In this document: one piece after another, positions 36,601-50,325 of the stretch | Numbering within the stretch: the stretch's first letter is position 1 | Layout of the letters: each line of letters opens with the position of its first letter | Assembly (NCBI RefSeq): GCF_014905175.1 | Contig: NC_057788.1 | Location: 6,138,001-6,202,000 of the forward strand | DNA length: 64,000 bases | Origin: Aphidius gifuensis | Lineage: Eukaryota; Arthropoda; Insecta; Hymenoptera; Braconidae | Direction: 5' to 3' | Notes under the pieces: generated by a model | What the model was told of the DNA's origin: nothing | The model's database searches: none | What the model saw: the letters and a program-made list of their open reading frames with translations, nothing else | Made by a program: the position numbers and the translations under genes

Positions 36601-39600
36601 ACCTATGTTTTTCAACTCTTGAAAGTTAAATTAAATCCAACTTTAAATAGACGAAAATAAATAAATAAATTACTTTGAATAGGTCAAATTTATATATATT
36701 CAAAAAGCAAAAGGAAAAAAAAAACCACTCATCACTCTTTTACTTGGCAAACGAACGAGTAAAATTCAGCCAAGCAATTATTTGGAAGATAAATAAAACA
36801 AGCGAGCCAAAGAAAAATGTAGCATTATCAAGCTGAGGAATAATTATTAAGGAAGTTGAAAATAATTTGTCAGTTTATTTAAATCAAGTCAGTTATTTTT
36901 AATTTTATAAATAGGATTTTTTTTAGGAGTGTTTGGAGTTAAATGTTCACTGGATGGATCACAAACTTTATACTGTTGTAATTTGTGGTCCAAACGGTGA
37001 TAACATTTATTGATAGTATTAATATCCATGGTCTACCATTTGCACAATCATCACAGAACTTTGAGTTATCTCAAAAAGTTGAATTATAAAAAACATAAAA
37101 AGTAAATGGTAGAAGTATACATCAAGTTTAAAAATAAAAAACACTTTTGTATAAAAACTTGAATGTCATTTGTTTAAATAAGATAATAAAAATCAATTAG
37201 ATTGTTTATAGGTAATGTAGATATATAAAAAGTTAATAAAAATAAATAAAAATTAAAAAAAAAAAAATTAAGTAAATGAAATCAGGGAACCGAGGGAACA
37301 TACCTTCTTTATTTACAGCATCCAGACTCTGATACTGCTGCAGCTTATCTGCAGCTACAAAAAATGTGAGAAAAAAAAAAAAAGAAAAAAAAACACATTG
37401 CAACACGAGTTTCTTACGGATCCATAAAAATTTAATTGTAGTTTTTTTTTTGGGTATTATTTACTATTGATTACTATTTTTTTAAAAACTAAACGCGCTC
37501 AGTTTAAAAATCTGAACATAATTAATAGCATGGAAAGGATATCTGTATATTTTTTAATTATTTTTTTAAATAATCATGCAATAAAACACGCATTCTTATC
37601 AAAAAAAAAGTAAGCAAATTGTGTCAGAGCACACTGAACTTGGTATTATTGTTCATCAAACGATAAAATCGTCAAGGGAAAATCAAGAAAAAAAAATATA
37701 TATCAAGAGCATACAAGTAGTACGTCAACATAAGTTAATAAATAAATAAATAATTCTATTATTATTTTATCTACTAATAAAATTGCTTGACGTAATAGTT
37801 GAATGCCTTGATCTTGCCATTGTAGATATATATCTGTATAATAATAAAAACAATGACTCACTCTTGTCAGGTTTATCTTGTCTTTGATGATCATAACTTC
37901 TTGCTCGTGGTTCACAACAAATACTAATAGCTTCACGTTCTCGTCTTTGACGTTGACTGGCAGCAAGTTGACTACCAAGTCTTGCTGCTTCATGACCAGC
38001 AACTGTCCTAGCACTAATTGGAATTGGTGCTGAACCTTGAAGAAAACCACTGTCATATGGTTCATCCATCATATTTGGCTCAAGATCCATCATGTCAATA
38101 GCACGACTTGTTGTTGGACTATTTAATATTGAATCACCAGTTTCAGTTTCAATAATTGGTGGTGATGAATCTGATGTTTGTGGTGGACTAATCATGTCAT
38201 CTTCTAATACTCCTAATTCACTATCTTCTTCTTCAATTCTTGTACTACATTGTGAATTTGATTCTAAATTATGACTACTTTCATTACGTGAATGTGGTCG
38301 AAAACCAGGACCAGGTGGTAAATTTTTTTGTACACAACAATTAACACCAGGACTAAAATGTAATTCAACATGAAAACGTTCTTCACTACTTGGATCTTTT
38401 GTTGGATCTTCATATAGCATTACAACAATTTGTGACATATAATTTAATTCTGATACCATACTGACATATTCCATAGCACGTCGCCATTGTTCATCAGTAA
38501 CAACATCAAGTAAACCACCATATCTTAAAACAGTTAACAATGAATGTACATGACTCTCTGATGTAAAATAAAGTCTTGTTCTAACATGTCGTCCAGGACT
38601 TGATACACCATGTGAATAACGTGGATTTAATCTATTAACTGTTTCTTCACCAGATTCTTCAATATTTCTTTGTAAATCAGCTCTTATTTTTTTTAATAAT
38701 GGCGTACAAATACCTTGACCAATTGTTAATTTTTCTTGTACAGTTAAACCATATTCTTGTGGTATAACAATATCAGCAAGATATTTTGCATATACATATA
38801 ATTCTTCAGCATGATCAAATTGTAATGTATGATTATTATGTTGAAGATCATATTTAATACAATCATAAATATCTGGTATTTTTGATATATCAAAACGTTT
38901 ATTTTTAGTACAAAAATCTTTTTCAATTTTTCCCCAACGTCTACCCATTAATTCCCATGTTTCACCATGATAAAGTATAGCATCTTTTGTTTTTGGATCA
39001 TCTTTTTTCATACGTACAATATCCATTAATTTATGAATTAATGTTTGTACATGTTGACAACATTTAACTGGATTTTTAACAAAATCAAGTGCATCATTAA
39101 TACTTATTGCATTACTTGGATTTATTTTTTCTCTATCTTCAGCAGTAAAATCTTTATCTTGTTGTAAAAGTTCATGTAAACGTGTTTTAACCATATTTTG
39201 ATATTTACTACTATCACAATCATTATCCAATAGACCATTTGTATTTGCACTCTTTACCATTTGTACTAATATTGGAGTTAATTCACCCTCTAATGCTAAA
39301 AGACCTTTTGCAAATGCTGCTGCTGTCATTTGTACTCTTCCTTCATCACTAGCATATATTTTTAAATCATGTCTAAAAGTACTGTGAAGCCGCAATAATC
39401 CAAGACCTTGAGCACCAGCATATTCACCTGTTTTTTTTTTTTTTTTTAAATACAAAATGATTATAATTTTTTTTTTTGTAATTTATATATCAATATAAAA
39501 CATTACAAATATATTTATTATTGATCCAATCTTTCACATTTAAAAATCTACTTAATTTTTCTTTAAAATAATTAAACAATCCACTAGCTAATTTTTTTCA

Positions 39601-42600
39601 AAAGAATTTACACAAAAAAAAAAAAACATTACCGTGATTTGATAACATCTCTGAGTCGTCCTCTGAAATTAAAGCCAAAAGTAAAAAAAAAAAAAATATT
39701 CTTCGTATAGTTAATGAAATAATTATATATTTAAAAAACATCAGTAATGATTTCTATATTTGCATCAATGATTTTTTGATAGAAATGATTGATGTAGATG
39801 ATTAAATGAAGAAAGTATGGATCAAGATAAAAAATAATAATTACATTCAACATGTCATTGAAATTAAATAAATAAAAAAAAATAATAAAAAAAAAAAATA
39901 CGTAACATGACTTTTGAATGATGACAAAATTTCAACAACAAGTATCAATGACTATACATTGAACAATAAAAATTAAAAAGAAATTAAAGTAAATAATAAT
40001 TTAAAAATAAAAATAAAAAAGCTGACTAGACGCATGATACGAACCACTAAGGTGTCTACCTTGACCACCAGGGTACATGCATCTAAAAATGCGACCCAAT
40101 TCTTCAGCTTGTATTCTTCCAGCAGGCGTAAGTTCACCGCCCCATTTTAGTATCAACACCAGTGAAGGCTCACCAAGGCGATCTATTAATAAACAAAAAA
40201 AATTAACCAAATAATAATAATAATAATACATTCTTTTCTTCGTTTTAAATATAAATATACTGATTAAATTTATCTTTATGATTCTGATGAATTTAAAAAT
40301 GTTCATTGCCAAATATATATTTAAAACAAAGAATCTAAATAAAAATTAAAATAAATAAGTTAAATTTATGAATAAAAATGAAAAATATTTTGCATACTGT
40401 GACTGTTACCGTCGTCAGATGAACTGCCTCTTGGTCTACCACGGGGTTGATATTTCATTTGTACTTTTCGATTAATACCCGAAAAATGTCCATACCTTAA
40501 AAATAATTAATAAAATATAGATTAAGATAATTAAATTTGGATAAAATAAATAAATGATAAACTTACATTTCAAGAACACTTTTAAGTTGTTCAAGTTTAC
40601 CCTGTTTTTCTTCAAGTTCAGGACCAGCTGCACGATGTTGAATTTCCGTTAAAAGACTTCTAGCAGTATCCAAAATTTCTTGTAATTGTTTTGGACGTTT
40701 TAATTTAACATGTCCATGTTTATAGCCATCATATTTAGCAAATATTTCAAAAAATTTTGGATGACGTACTTCAACTTTCATTTTTTGTTTTGGTGTTCTA
40801 TCACCGTGTCTTATAACAGCAACAACACATCTTAATTCCATCATTTTACCAAATGTCGTTGGAACAATTGGTGGATCATCAAGTTGAAATGGTACTGACC
40901 ATGGTATATGTAAAGTTGGTGCTAATTCACGTAATATCATATTACCAAGTATTTTAGCACAATCATCATAATATTTATTTGAATTTTTAACAAAACTAAA
41001 ACCATTAACATCACAAACAAATGATTTTCCATTTGCTCGGAGTAGATCAAAACCACATACAGTTTGTTTAAATGCTAAACATACTTTTCGACTTATTAAT
41101 TTTTCAGCATTTGATAAAATAACTGGATAACGAATTTCTTTTCCTTCAGAATCACGTTCAACTTTACCATCAAGAGCTGGACTTTTTCTTGCTTCAGCAT
41201 GAGCATAATCAGGACCAACAGTATATACTTTAACATCAGTACCGTCTGTTGGCATAAAATCTTCATAAATATAAGAACCAGTTTTTCGTACACGTGATTC
41301 AGGTGAATAAACACTGCTTCGACTACCAATCTAAAAAAAATAATTTAAATAAATTACATATTATTATTGCTTAATTTTAAATGTCATCATTTAAACTTGC
41401 CTTTCTGAAAAGTCGTTGACTACCACCACCAGCTGATGTTGGATAATATATGTAAATATTATGATCCTCAGCTGACACTGGTTTTTCTACAAATGGCTTA
41501 TTGAAAGTTACTCCATTGACCTCCACGTGGTCCTCGGATTCCACTAACTCGTGGTCTGAAAGAGATTCTTAGTTCTTTGCTTGTCAAATTATTGAACATT
41601 CAACACATGATAATTATATAATTTAAAATAAAAAAAATTAAGCATACAAATTATTCAATATATCAAAACGAAAGTTTCTTTTTTTTTAATATATTAAAAT
41701 GACCAAAAAAATTTAAATCTTACCACAAAATAATAATAGTAATAGTAAAAAGATAAGCATGAATTAGTTATTAAAAATTGAAATAATGATGAAGATTAAA
41801 ACTTACGTTTTGGATCAGCAGAATCACGATCTAATACAGCATAACGTGGTATTTCAATACCCTCAGATTCTAAAATTGCATAAACACGTCTTCTATCCTG
41901 TAAGTTTATCTAAATTTACAATCAATCCAATTTTTTTTAAATTTTATTTAATTTTTTAAAATTATAATTAACAAATTTACCTGAATATCATATTGCATTG
42001 GAAGATTATTTATATTGAATGGATTACGAAGTTTAGCATAGCTTACGGCCTTGTCCAGTGGGAAGCCTTTGCTATGAAAACTTATAAGACAATCAACAAT
42101 AGGCCACTCTTCAACAGGTTCCTAAATATTTAATTTAATTAAAAGAAGATAAAAAACAACAAAATAATAATATTTTCATTGATAAATATATAAAATTACC
42201 TTGAGTATAACATCTTCAGAAAAAACAATAACTTTAATATATTCAAATTCTTCAAGTCTTGTTAAAATTTCTTTCATTGGTTTACTTTGGGATTTTTTAG
42301 CCATGGCGCATATTCCCACCAGCACCTGTTTACCCTCGCCATCGAGGTCATTTTCTCCCATGAACCCATCATCGGTATCACACCCGTCCGACAGTTCGCC
42401 CTGAAATAATATTTATTTATCATTCAATTATTTATTATTTACAAACATGAAAAAAAATACATTCAAGTTGATGATGATGATGATGAAAATTAAATGGAAA
42501 AAAAAAGCAATCACATTAACACATTGTTTTATTATTAGCTAATAATTATTATAATTAAATATTAATTATTATTGCCAAGATGATGAAGACACATAAATAT

Positions 42601-42972
42601 TATTTTGCAATAAATATTAAAAGAAACTTGCACGTGCTTTATTTTAAATTTATTGTATTTTTTTATTTTTATTTCAATTGGAATTGCAGCTATGAATTTA
42701 TTAACTTAATTAAGTATTTGACCATGAAAATAAAACTACTACAATAATTCCGCATTACTAAATGTGTTTTTTTCTTTTTCTATTATTATTTTTTTTTTTT
42801 TTATCTAATATATATTTTCAAGTTGTAGATAATTAATTATTTATTTTTTTATTAATCTTACGAGGCAATCATCGCAGAAACAATAATCCTCTGAATCATC
42901 ACTATTTTCTCCGTTTAAATTTTGTTTCCATTTTTTAATTCTCCACCAATCTTTCCACCAAATCCACTCCAT
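33699..42972 (-). CDS. PPIP5K: Inositol hexakisphosphate and diphosphoinositol-pentakisphosphate kinase (PPIP5K/Vip1)
   Basis: Makes inositol pyrophosphates by phosphorylating position 1 of InsP6 and 5-InsP7. Fifteen exons in transcript order: 42862..42972, 42200..42400, 41981..42121, 41807..41897, 41401..41555, 40567..41330, 40410..40495, 40045..40182, 39633..39662, 37862..39427, 37304..37354, 35141..36319, 34771..35070, 34230..34653, 33699..34146, giving 1,894 residues with every phase matching. The ATP-grasp kinase runs from about residue 40 (KQVLVGICAMAKKSQSKPMK) to about 385, including FVEKPVSAEDHNIYIYYP and CDVNGFSFVK. The histidine-phosphatase-like domain follows, with RHGDRTP at about 407-413 and SHVHSL in the largest exon. 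The tail keeps RNLQKLNQSRSALGIPVV, SGSSSAPNL and PLETLHNALSL, as in animal PPIP5Ks, but carries long Asn-rich insertions. Intron 5 begins with GC. Secure. Confidence 0.96.
39633..39662 (-). other. PPIP5K: 30-bp microexon of PPIP5K
   Basis: The exon is flanked by CAG and GTAATG and enters and leaves in phase 1, so it can be included or skipped without breaking the frame. It adds ten residues rich in Asp, Glu and Ser (EDDSEMLSNH) between the conserved YPGGQG and YAGAQG segments, where other PPIP5Ks have little or nothing. It is probably a cassette exon. Confidence 0.6.
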
Positions 42973-44585
42973 TCCTTATCAATAATTTAATTAATAAATT
43001 AAAATTAAAACTCATTGAATTTATCACAATGATACTTTTTAAAATACACATATATAAATTAATTATCAAGAAACACCCACAAATAACATTACAATCTTTA
43101 TTGTGCCACAGAAAATAATAAAAAATAATAAAATAAAAAAGCCACGTGACTCTATGTGAGATCACTTTAATATAATATATATCTAAAATTTAAATTGCGC
43201 AGCTGCAAAATTTACAGTGTGTTTAAAAATAAAAAGAAAATTATTTCGTTGATAAATTTTACTATTCAGAAATATAAAAAAACTATGATGTATATTTTTT
43301 TTGTAAAATTATTAATCATATAGCTGTTGGAGCTGGTGACTGACTGAATGATATCTAATCACAATTGCATTCTCCTCACTGACGTTGTTGTTCTTTTTAA
43401 TTTTTCCCCCCACTTGTTTCCTCTTGCTTCAATCAATTTTTATACACACTGTTGTAATTAATACCTCGTGAGAGAATGAAAATTCAACATTTTTATTATA
43501 CATTTACTTTTTTTTTTCCTTTATTTTTGTATAATTTTATCTAACAACTAATTGAATAAATAAATAACAAATCTATTCATCATATTATAAATTGTTTTGA
43601 AATATTATTTATATATTTGTTTTTTTTTTTTATTATCATTAAATATTTACCCTCAGTAATAATGTTCGATATGAATTTGAATAATAATAATTTCCCTGTG
43701 ATCTATTATAATTTACTTTTATTATGTTGTTCATGTTTTAATGATAATCATAAAAATCATCAAGTCAAGTAACTTATTTTTTTTTTTCTATATATATTAA
43801 AGTATCAAGTGAATTTTGTTTTTAAGACAAAGTTTATCAAATGTGTGTTGATATCAACACAGGTAGTAGATAAGACATGAACTTTATCTTTTGGTATCTT
43901 TTTCGAGACACGAAATATCAAGTAACTGATTTAAAAATTGATAAAATCATTATTATTATTGAGGTGATATGCTAATTTAGTGTATTGTTAGAGACACAAT
44001 AATTTATCAAATGATTTTTTTTTGACTAGTCACTTGTTATAATGCAGATGTATGCCATAATTTAATCAATAATTTTATTCAATTATTGATTGTCTAGTGT
44101 ATATTAAATTAATCAATTGTAAATTTAATTTTTATTATATCTTTTTAATGGCTAATTATTAAAGATTATTGGATTCACCACTGTACCATGTCTTGTAGTG
44201 ATTTTGTTAATTTTAATATCCATTCCCATAATGAAAATAACAGGTGACAATATTGCCACAAATACATTTAACGATTATTTTATATTTCGAATAAATTATT
44301 AATAATTATATATTAAGTATAAATAAATGCACAACTTTTTTTTCAGGTTAATTTTTAAATGAAAAATAAAAAAAACAAAAAAAAAAAATATATACTGTAA
44401 GTATCAAATGAAACGTCACAAGTATTTTTGGCAAAACAAATATTGTAATTTTAGAATATAAAAAAGAAGTAGAGTGCCAACAACCGGTGTATTTTTTTTT
44501 TGTTACTATATCATAATTTAAAAAATGAGTGTCAATGAGTGAGTTTATTGATTTGTTTATTTTATTAAAATTATAATAAACATAC
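42973..44585. other. PPIP5K promoter/first-intron interval
   Basis: Lies between the two candidate first coding exons of PPIP5K. If both are used it is intron for one isoform and promoter plus intron for the other. AT-rich; no other exon seen. Confidence 0.4.
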
Positions 44586-44814
44586 GTGATTTGATGACCT
44601 GTAGATAGAAGACGTTCCACTACCATCAAAATTTTGTTGAACTTGACCAAGTTCACCTACGTAAAACACTGGACGACTTGTGCTCCGTAAATCCTACATG
44701 AAAATTAATTATCAGTTGAATATATTCATCAAAATATTAATTAATTAACTACATTAATTATTTTTTTATCCATTAAATTACCTGATAGCCATGTTCCAGT
44801 TCAGTATACGACAT
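44586..44814 (-). CDS. PPIP5K: Probable alternative 5' coding exons of PPIP5K
   Basis: Two small exons, 44782..44814 and 44586..44693, read MSYTELEHGYQ and then 36 residues including RPVFYVGELGQVQQ, with clean CAG-GTAATT, TAG acceptor and CAC-GTATGT sites. The second ends in phase 0, exactly what the PPIP5K exon at 42200..42400 needs, so they can replace the 37 residues of the MEWIWWKDWW exon and give a 1,904-residue isoform. They cannot join the 42862..42972 exon in frame. They could instead be the start of a different gene, but no other downstream exon fits. Confidence 0.6.
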
Positions 44815-46779
44815 GTCAGGCTGGCTTTCATTGATGACACTGTGATTGTCTCAATAAATATAATAACATCAAATATATATTTGTTTTGTTTAACTAAAAA
44901 AAACAATAATAAATAAACACAATGAAAATCCAATTACTTAAATTATCTTATAGATATCATTTTAAGCAGAACAAAATCAATACGCATGAACAACATATAT
45001 TTTTTTAAGGAAACAAAAAAAAACATCACTTCCAGCATAAAAAAATTATTAAAAAAAATATTTACCTTGGACTTGTTTAATGACAGAAATATAAGCACTT
45101 GTAAAAAAAGTATGTCAAATTTTTTATTATTATTTAATAACTGTGTAAAATTCAAAATTACAAACAAATAATTAAAAAAAAAACACGAATATTATGTTGC
45201 TTTATGATTCACACGATTTTTTGTCTTATTCATTATTATTGTTGTTTATTATTGTTATTATAAATAATAATAACAACAACAATTATTTAAATTTAAATAA
45301 TTTACAGATAGATGTCGCACATTGAAAAAAAAAAGGGTTAACTTATCGACAGTAAACTTTCGAAATTAGAAACTCCCTAGGTTGTTTCTCCCTAGAAATT
45401 TTGGATTCGTAGAAATTATATTTTTTTATTGTGTATGTATATGAATAGCGTTGCAAAAAAAAAAGTAAAAAAAAATACACCCAAAGGACGCTATAAAACT
45501 TGTTTGTGGTTTAACCCAGGTTGAAGATTAATCTGATGAAATTCCGAGACGATTAAATCATTGATTTGAGCACAGTCCTGTTATTGGAGCACACCCAAAA
45601 AGTTGTATATTCCTTCAAGAATCATCATCAGTTGGATTCAGGGTATGAAAATTTTTTTTTATCTATATTTTCGTTCAAACAGCCAAGTTCACATTGTACT
45701 TGTTGCATGTGTGCTTGTTTTTTTCACATATATATTTGTGTATTTGTGTGTACAATAATTACTTTAATCAAATTTTTTATATTATCTCTAATATCCGTTT
45801 TATCCTTGTTTAATTTCCGTCCGTATCAATCATTGACAAAATAAAATAGATTTATCTTAAATAATATATTATTCACGTGTTTAAAAAAAAAGTAAATAAA
45901 TCAATTAAAACGGAGTCGACAAGCGTGTACAATTACAGTCAGTGGTACAAGCCTCCGTGATGATTTGATACAGTTGATTGCAAAAAATAATAGATAAAAA
46001 AGAAAATAGTTAATTAAATAAATAAACAAATAGATCACCTTGTACACACAAATATTGTACTTGATAAATACAACGTTATTATTAATAATTTTTAATTTTT
46101 CTTATTGCAATTGTATCAGGTATATAAGAATTGAATTATCAGAAATTTTCAAGCCGGCTGTTTGGCGTCAAACAGTAACATCACACCGGAATTATTGATA
46201 ACAATTGTAAGTACATAATGTCAACATAAATCAATTTGTTATTCTAGTTATTTTACATTTAACCAAAATAATATACTGATTTTTTATTCCAGTTTTGGAT
46301 CTCTTTACATATTTATATAAGTGTAGAAAAATTTTGGTTTTTTATTTTTGCTCAGCTAAAAATATCTATCTAAATGTCGGTCCGGATTAGGCTCCACGTT
46401 TCTATTTTGGAATTCGTTTTTTTTTTTTTTTTTTAATTTTTTTTTTTGTTAACTTATTCTTGCTGCATATATAATATCCAGTTGGAATTTATTTATATTT
46501 TTTTTTCAACTTATCTATTTGTTAATGAGTTTGTTGATTTTTTTTTTTTTACTTTTCCTCAAATAATAAATGATAATAATATATTTTTTTTCTAATCAGT
46601 AAATAAATATATTTTTTTATTTTTATTTTTTAAAAAAATATAAAAATAGTAATTAATATAATCAGTGTTTTTAAATTATCATATTATTTTTTATTTTAAC
46701 AACACGTCTATTCAAGAAAAATAAATTATTCATCATGTATATTATAAAATTTTTATTATTTCATTTCAGAAAATATATC
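44815..46779. other. Divergent promoter region of PPIP5K and foi
   Basis: Probable promoters of both genes. A likely 5' untranslated intron of foi runs from GTAAGT at 46207 to the acceptor at 46769, 10 bases before the foi start codon. The frame at 45566-45844 is not coding-like. A/T homopolymers fill 46410-46700. Confidence 0.45.
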
Positions 46780-49277
46780 ATGTCGCAGCATTTTGTCACT
46801 GTCTGTGTGGTTTGCTGTGTACTGTGTATTGCACATATACCATGCTCAGTGCATTCATTAAATGTGTCACCATTGGAAAGCCAACAAATTCAAGAAAAAC
46901 TGGGACAAATAACATACAATGATAATCTATCAAAATATAATAATCACAATAAAGCAAAAAGACATGCTGAGCATACACATGATGAACATGCACATGATGA
47001 ACATACACATCATGAACATAGTAATGCTGAAAAATTATTTAAAACACATGGAAATGGAGAAATATTAACAATGGAACAGTTTGAATCGATGCTTGAAAAG
47101 CTTGGCCTAATTGATTTAATAAACAACAAAAGTTTTAATGGTTTGTAATATATTTTCATATACTCTCACATAAATTATTAATATTTAATGAATTGATTGA
47201 AGAATGTAGATTCATAATTAATCCCAATTGACCTACCAAATTACTATTCATCTATTTGATTCATCAACTCTCGTTGATCATTAAAAAATATTATATTAAT
47301 TATATATTCTACTGCTAGCAGGATAATTAAAAAAATATTTATCAAAAAAAAAAAAATCTCCAATCCAAATGATCTTGACCTCGAGAATAAAATATAATTA
47401 ATTTATTTCGTCACACTTTGTAACATTTTCATCAATTGATACAGTTTTTTTTTTTTTTTTGTTAAAATCAATCAAGGATAACGCTAGTTTGTTTTTTTTA
47501 ATTTCATTATTTTTTGTTGTTTTTCTTACCTTGGCCTTGATCAATTGCTTACGATGCATAATTTCAATGAAACTCGATCATTTAAATTATTAATTTTTCG
47601 TTGATTTAGATACACCAAGTGTCAAGCCAATAGATTCCCACAGTGTCACACAACAAAAAACAAAGGTAATTAAATAAAAATAAAGGTCAAATGTTATATC
47701 AACTGTAATAATAATAATAATCTAATGATATTTTTATTTTTTTAAAGTGTTTAAACAAAAAAGAATTATTGACAAAGGCCTCTGAGAAGAACTACGATAG
47801 TTTGACAAAGAACGATACATTATTGCCCCACTGGTTATTTGAGAAGATATGCCCGGTATTATTGTATCATTTCACAAATCTATCAGGCACTGAAAATAAA
47901 GGTTGTTTAAGTCTACCAGAAAGTCTTGATAATATAACAATGGATAATCTTCATGATGATCATAATATTGACAATGAAACACGTGATATGTTTCAAACTT
48001 GGCTATACTCATCAATAAGTATAATTATAATAAGTTTATGTGGTTTATTGGGTGTTGCTGTTATTCCTGTTATGGGAAAAAGCTATTATCATCATTTAAT
48101 ACAATTTTTAGTTGCACTTGCAATTGGTACACTTTGTGGTGATGCATTTATACACTTATTACCACATGCTATGATGCCAAATCATAGTCATGAACATGGT
48201 CATGAACACAAACACGAACATGGGCATGATGATAATTTACATCAAGTAAATACATATAAAGGTCTTGTTGCAATGTTAGGATTTTTAATGTTTTTATTAA
48301 TGGAAAAAGCACTTGGTACAATTGCTGAATGGCATAAACATCGTCAACGTAAAAATAAATTACCATCAAAAGTACGTGTCATGAGAGAAACAGATAATAA
48401 TGAAATGATAAATAATGTTGGTGAAAAATTATGTAAACATAAATATTCATCATATCCATATTGTTATGGTGAAATAACTGGTGAAACACATGATCATCAA
48501 CATAATGATCATGAAAAATTACCAGTAACAATAACAGAAGAAGAAAAACCTTTAAATGATAATAATTGTGATTCAATATTAAAAACAGTAAAAGATAATC
48601 ATCATCATGATGATTTTAATAAAATAAGTGGTGATAATCAGCATACTAATGAAATAATATTAAAAAATGGTATTGATGGAAGTGAGAATTCAAATGAAAC
48701 TGAAAGTTATACTGTTATATTACGTGAACATGAAAATAAACATCATGGACATACACATTCACATGGTCATGTACATGCTGCACCAGAATCAATGTCAAGT
48801 GTTGCATGGATGGTTATTATGGGTGATGGTTTACATAATTTTACTGATGGTATGGCTATTGGTGCTGCATTTGCAGCAAGTATTGCTGGTGGTTTTTCAA
48901 CAGCAATTGCTGTATTGTGTCATGAGTTGCCACATGAACTTGGTGATTTTGCTGTATTAATTAAAGCTGGAATGAGTGTTAAACAGGCTGTATTTTATAA
49001 TCTTTTATCATCAATATTGTGTTTGTTTGGTATGATTTTTGGTATATTTTTGGGTGCAACACCATCAGCAACAAGTTGGATATTTTCAGCAGCTGCTGGA
49101 ATGTTTATTTATATTGCACTTGTTGATATGATGCCTGAATTATCATCTGGACATTCAGAAGAAGGTGGCTCAAAATGGCAATCTGTTCTTCAAATTATGG
49201 GTTTATTGTCTGGACTTGGAATTATGCTAATCATTGCTTTGTATGAAGATGATTTAATGCACTTGTTTAGAAGTTAA
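46780..49277 (+). CDS. foi: LIV-1 family zinc transporter, Fear-of-intimacy/ZIP6-ZIP10 type
   Basis: Plasma-membrane zinc importer of the SLC39 LIV-1 subfamily. In flies foi is required for gonad and tracheal morphogenesis. Exons 46780..47140, 47610..47665 and 47748..49277 encode 648 residues (fly about 700). A signal peptide (residues about 1-27) is followed by a His-rich ectodomain with repeats of EHTHDEHAHDEH. CPVLLY marks the ZIP6/10-type CPALLY site just before the membrane domain. Helices then follow with LVALAIGTLCGDAFIHLLPH, a long His-rich cytoplasmic loop, HNFTDGMAIGAAF in helix 4 and CHELPHELGDFAVLIKAG in helix 5. I chose the ATG at 46780 because a splice acceptor separates it from the ATG at 46735. 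Secure for subfamily. Confidence 0.94.
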
Positions 49278-50325
49278 TTATTTTATTTTTTTAAACCAAG
49301 TTTATTTTATATTTAAAATTAATAATTCATTCATCAATCATTGTTATTCAAATAGTTTTCATGTCACTATAAAAACATTTAATTAATTTAGTCAATGCAC
49401 AATATTATTCATCTTGACAATATTTTATCGTTATTATTTTATTCAGTTTATTTTTCAAATTAAATAATGATATTACAATCTCAATTTTAAATTAAAAAAA
49501 TAAGTGCATTCCAAACAAAAAAAAAAAAAGAGATGAAAAGTTTTTTCTTTTTTTTTTTTTTAATAAATGTAACAGTATGATTTATTTTATTTAATAACAG
49601 TATGATGAACAATACAAGTTTTTTGTTGTAAAAAATTGCAAGAAGAAAAAAAAAAAAAAAGTATTTTTAGGATGTAAAAATCCGGTGCTTATAGTTTTAA
49701 AAATAATAATATACTTATATACTTTTACATTGTTTGTTTTATAATCTCAACTTATTATTATTATCATTAAGGAAAAGTTCAGATTATCTGTTAATTGCTA
49801 CTTAAATTTTTCATGCTCAACAACACTTCCGTTATGAAAAAAAAAAAAACTTAAACTTATTGACTAAGTTCCAAGTATAAAATTTAAATTATAAGTACAT
49901 TATAATTGGTTGTAATTTCATTGAATGAGTTACTTACTTTTACACTATGCTAATTGTATGAGGTAGAGTCAAGTATTTTAAATGATTTATTTTAAAATGT
50001 GCTTCATAATTACTTTTTCACGAAAAAAAAAAAAATAATGAATTAATAAAATTATACTAAGTAATGAAAGTAAACAAAAAAACTAAAAAACAATAACGAA
50101 AATAAAAAAAAGAATTGAATTTATATACATTGTGTGTTTGATTATTTATTTATTCAAATAAAAAACCTATAAAAACCTTGCCTAATGTTAACAAACAATT
50201 ATAAAAAATTAATATTAATTAAACTTTAATTGAATTTTAATTTAACAATATTCTAAAATAATAATTTTTTGACAAATTAATAGAATACGTAGATGAATTA
50301 TTTAAAAAAAAAAAAAAAAGCGACA
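49278..50325. other. Intergenic, foi 3' side
   Basis: AT-rich, with several long A/T runs. Probably the foi 3' untranslated region, then spacer. No coding sequence seen. Confidence 0.35.

Noticed and set aside
45566..45844. 92-residue frame upstream of foi
   Set aside because: Cys/Phe-rich reading of pyrimidine-rich DNA in the putative 5' region; no ATG context or splice partner is convincing.
46735..46779. Upstream ATG giving foi an extra 15 residues
   Set aside because: A pyrimidine-rich acceptor (TTTCATTTCAG) separates it from the downstream ATG, which itself begins a good signal peptide, so the upstream stretch is most likely intron.
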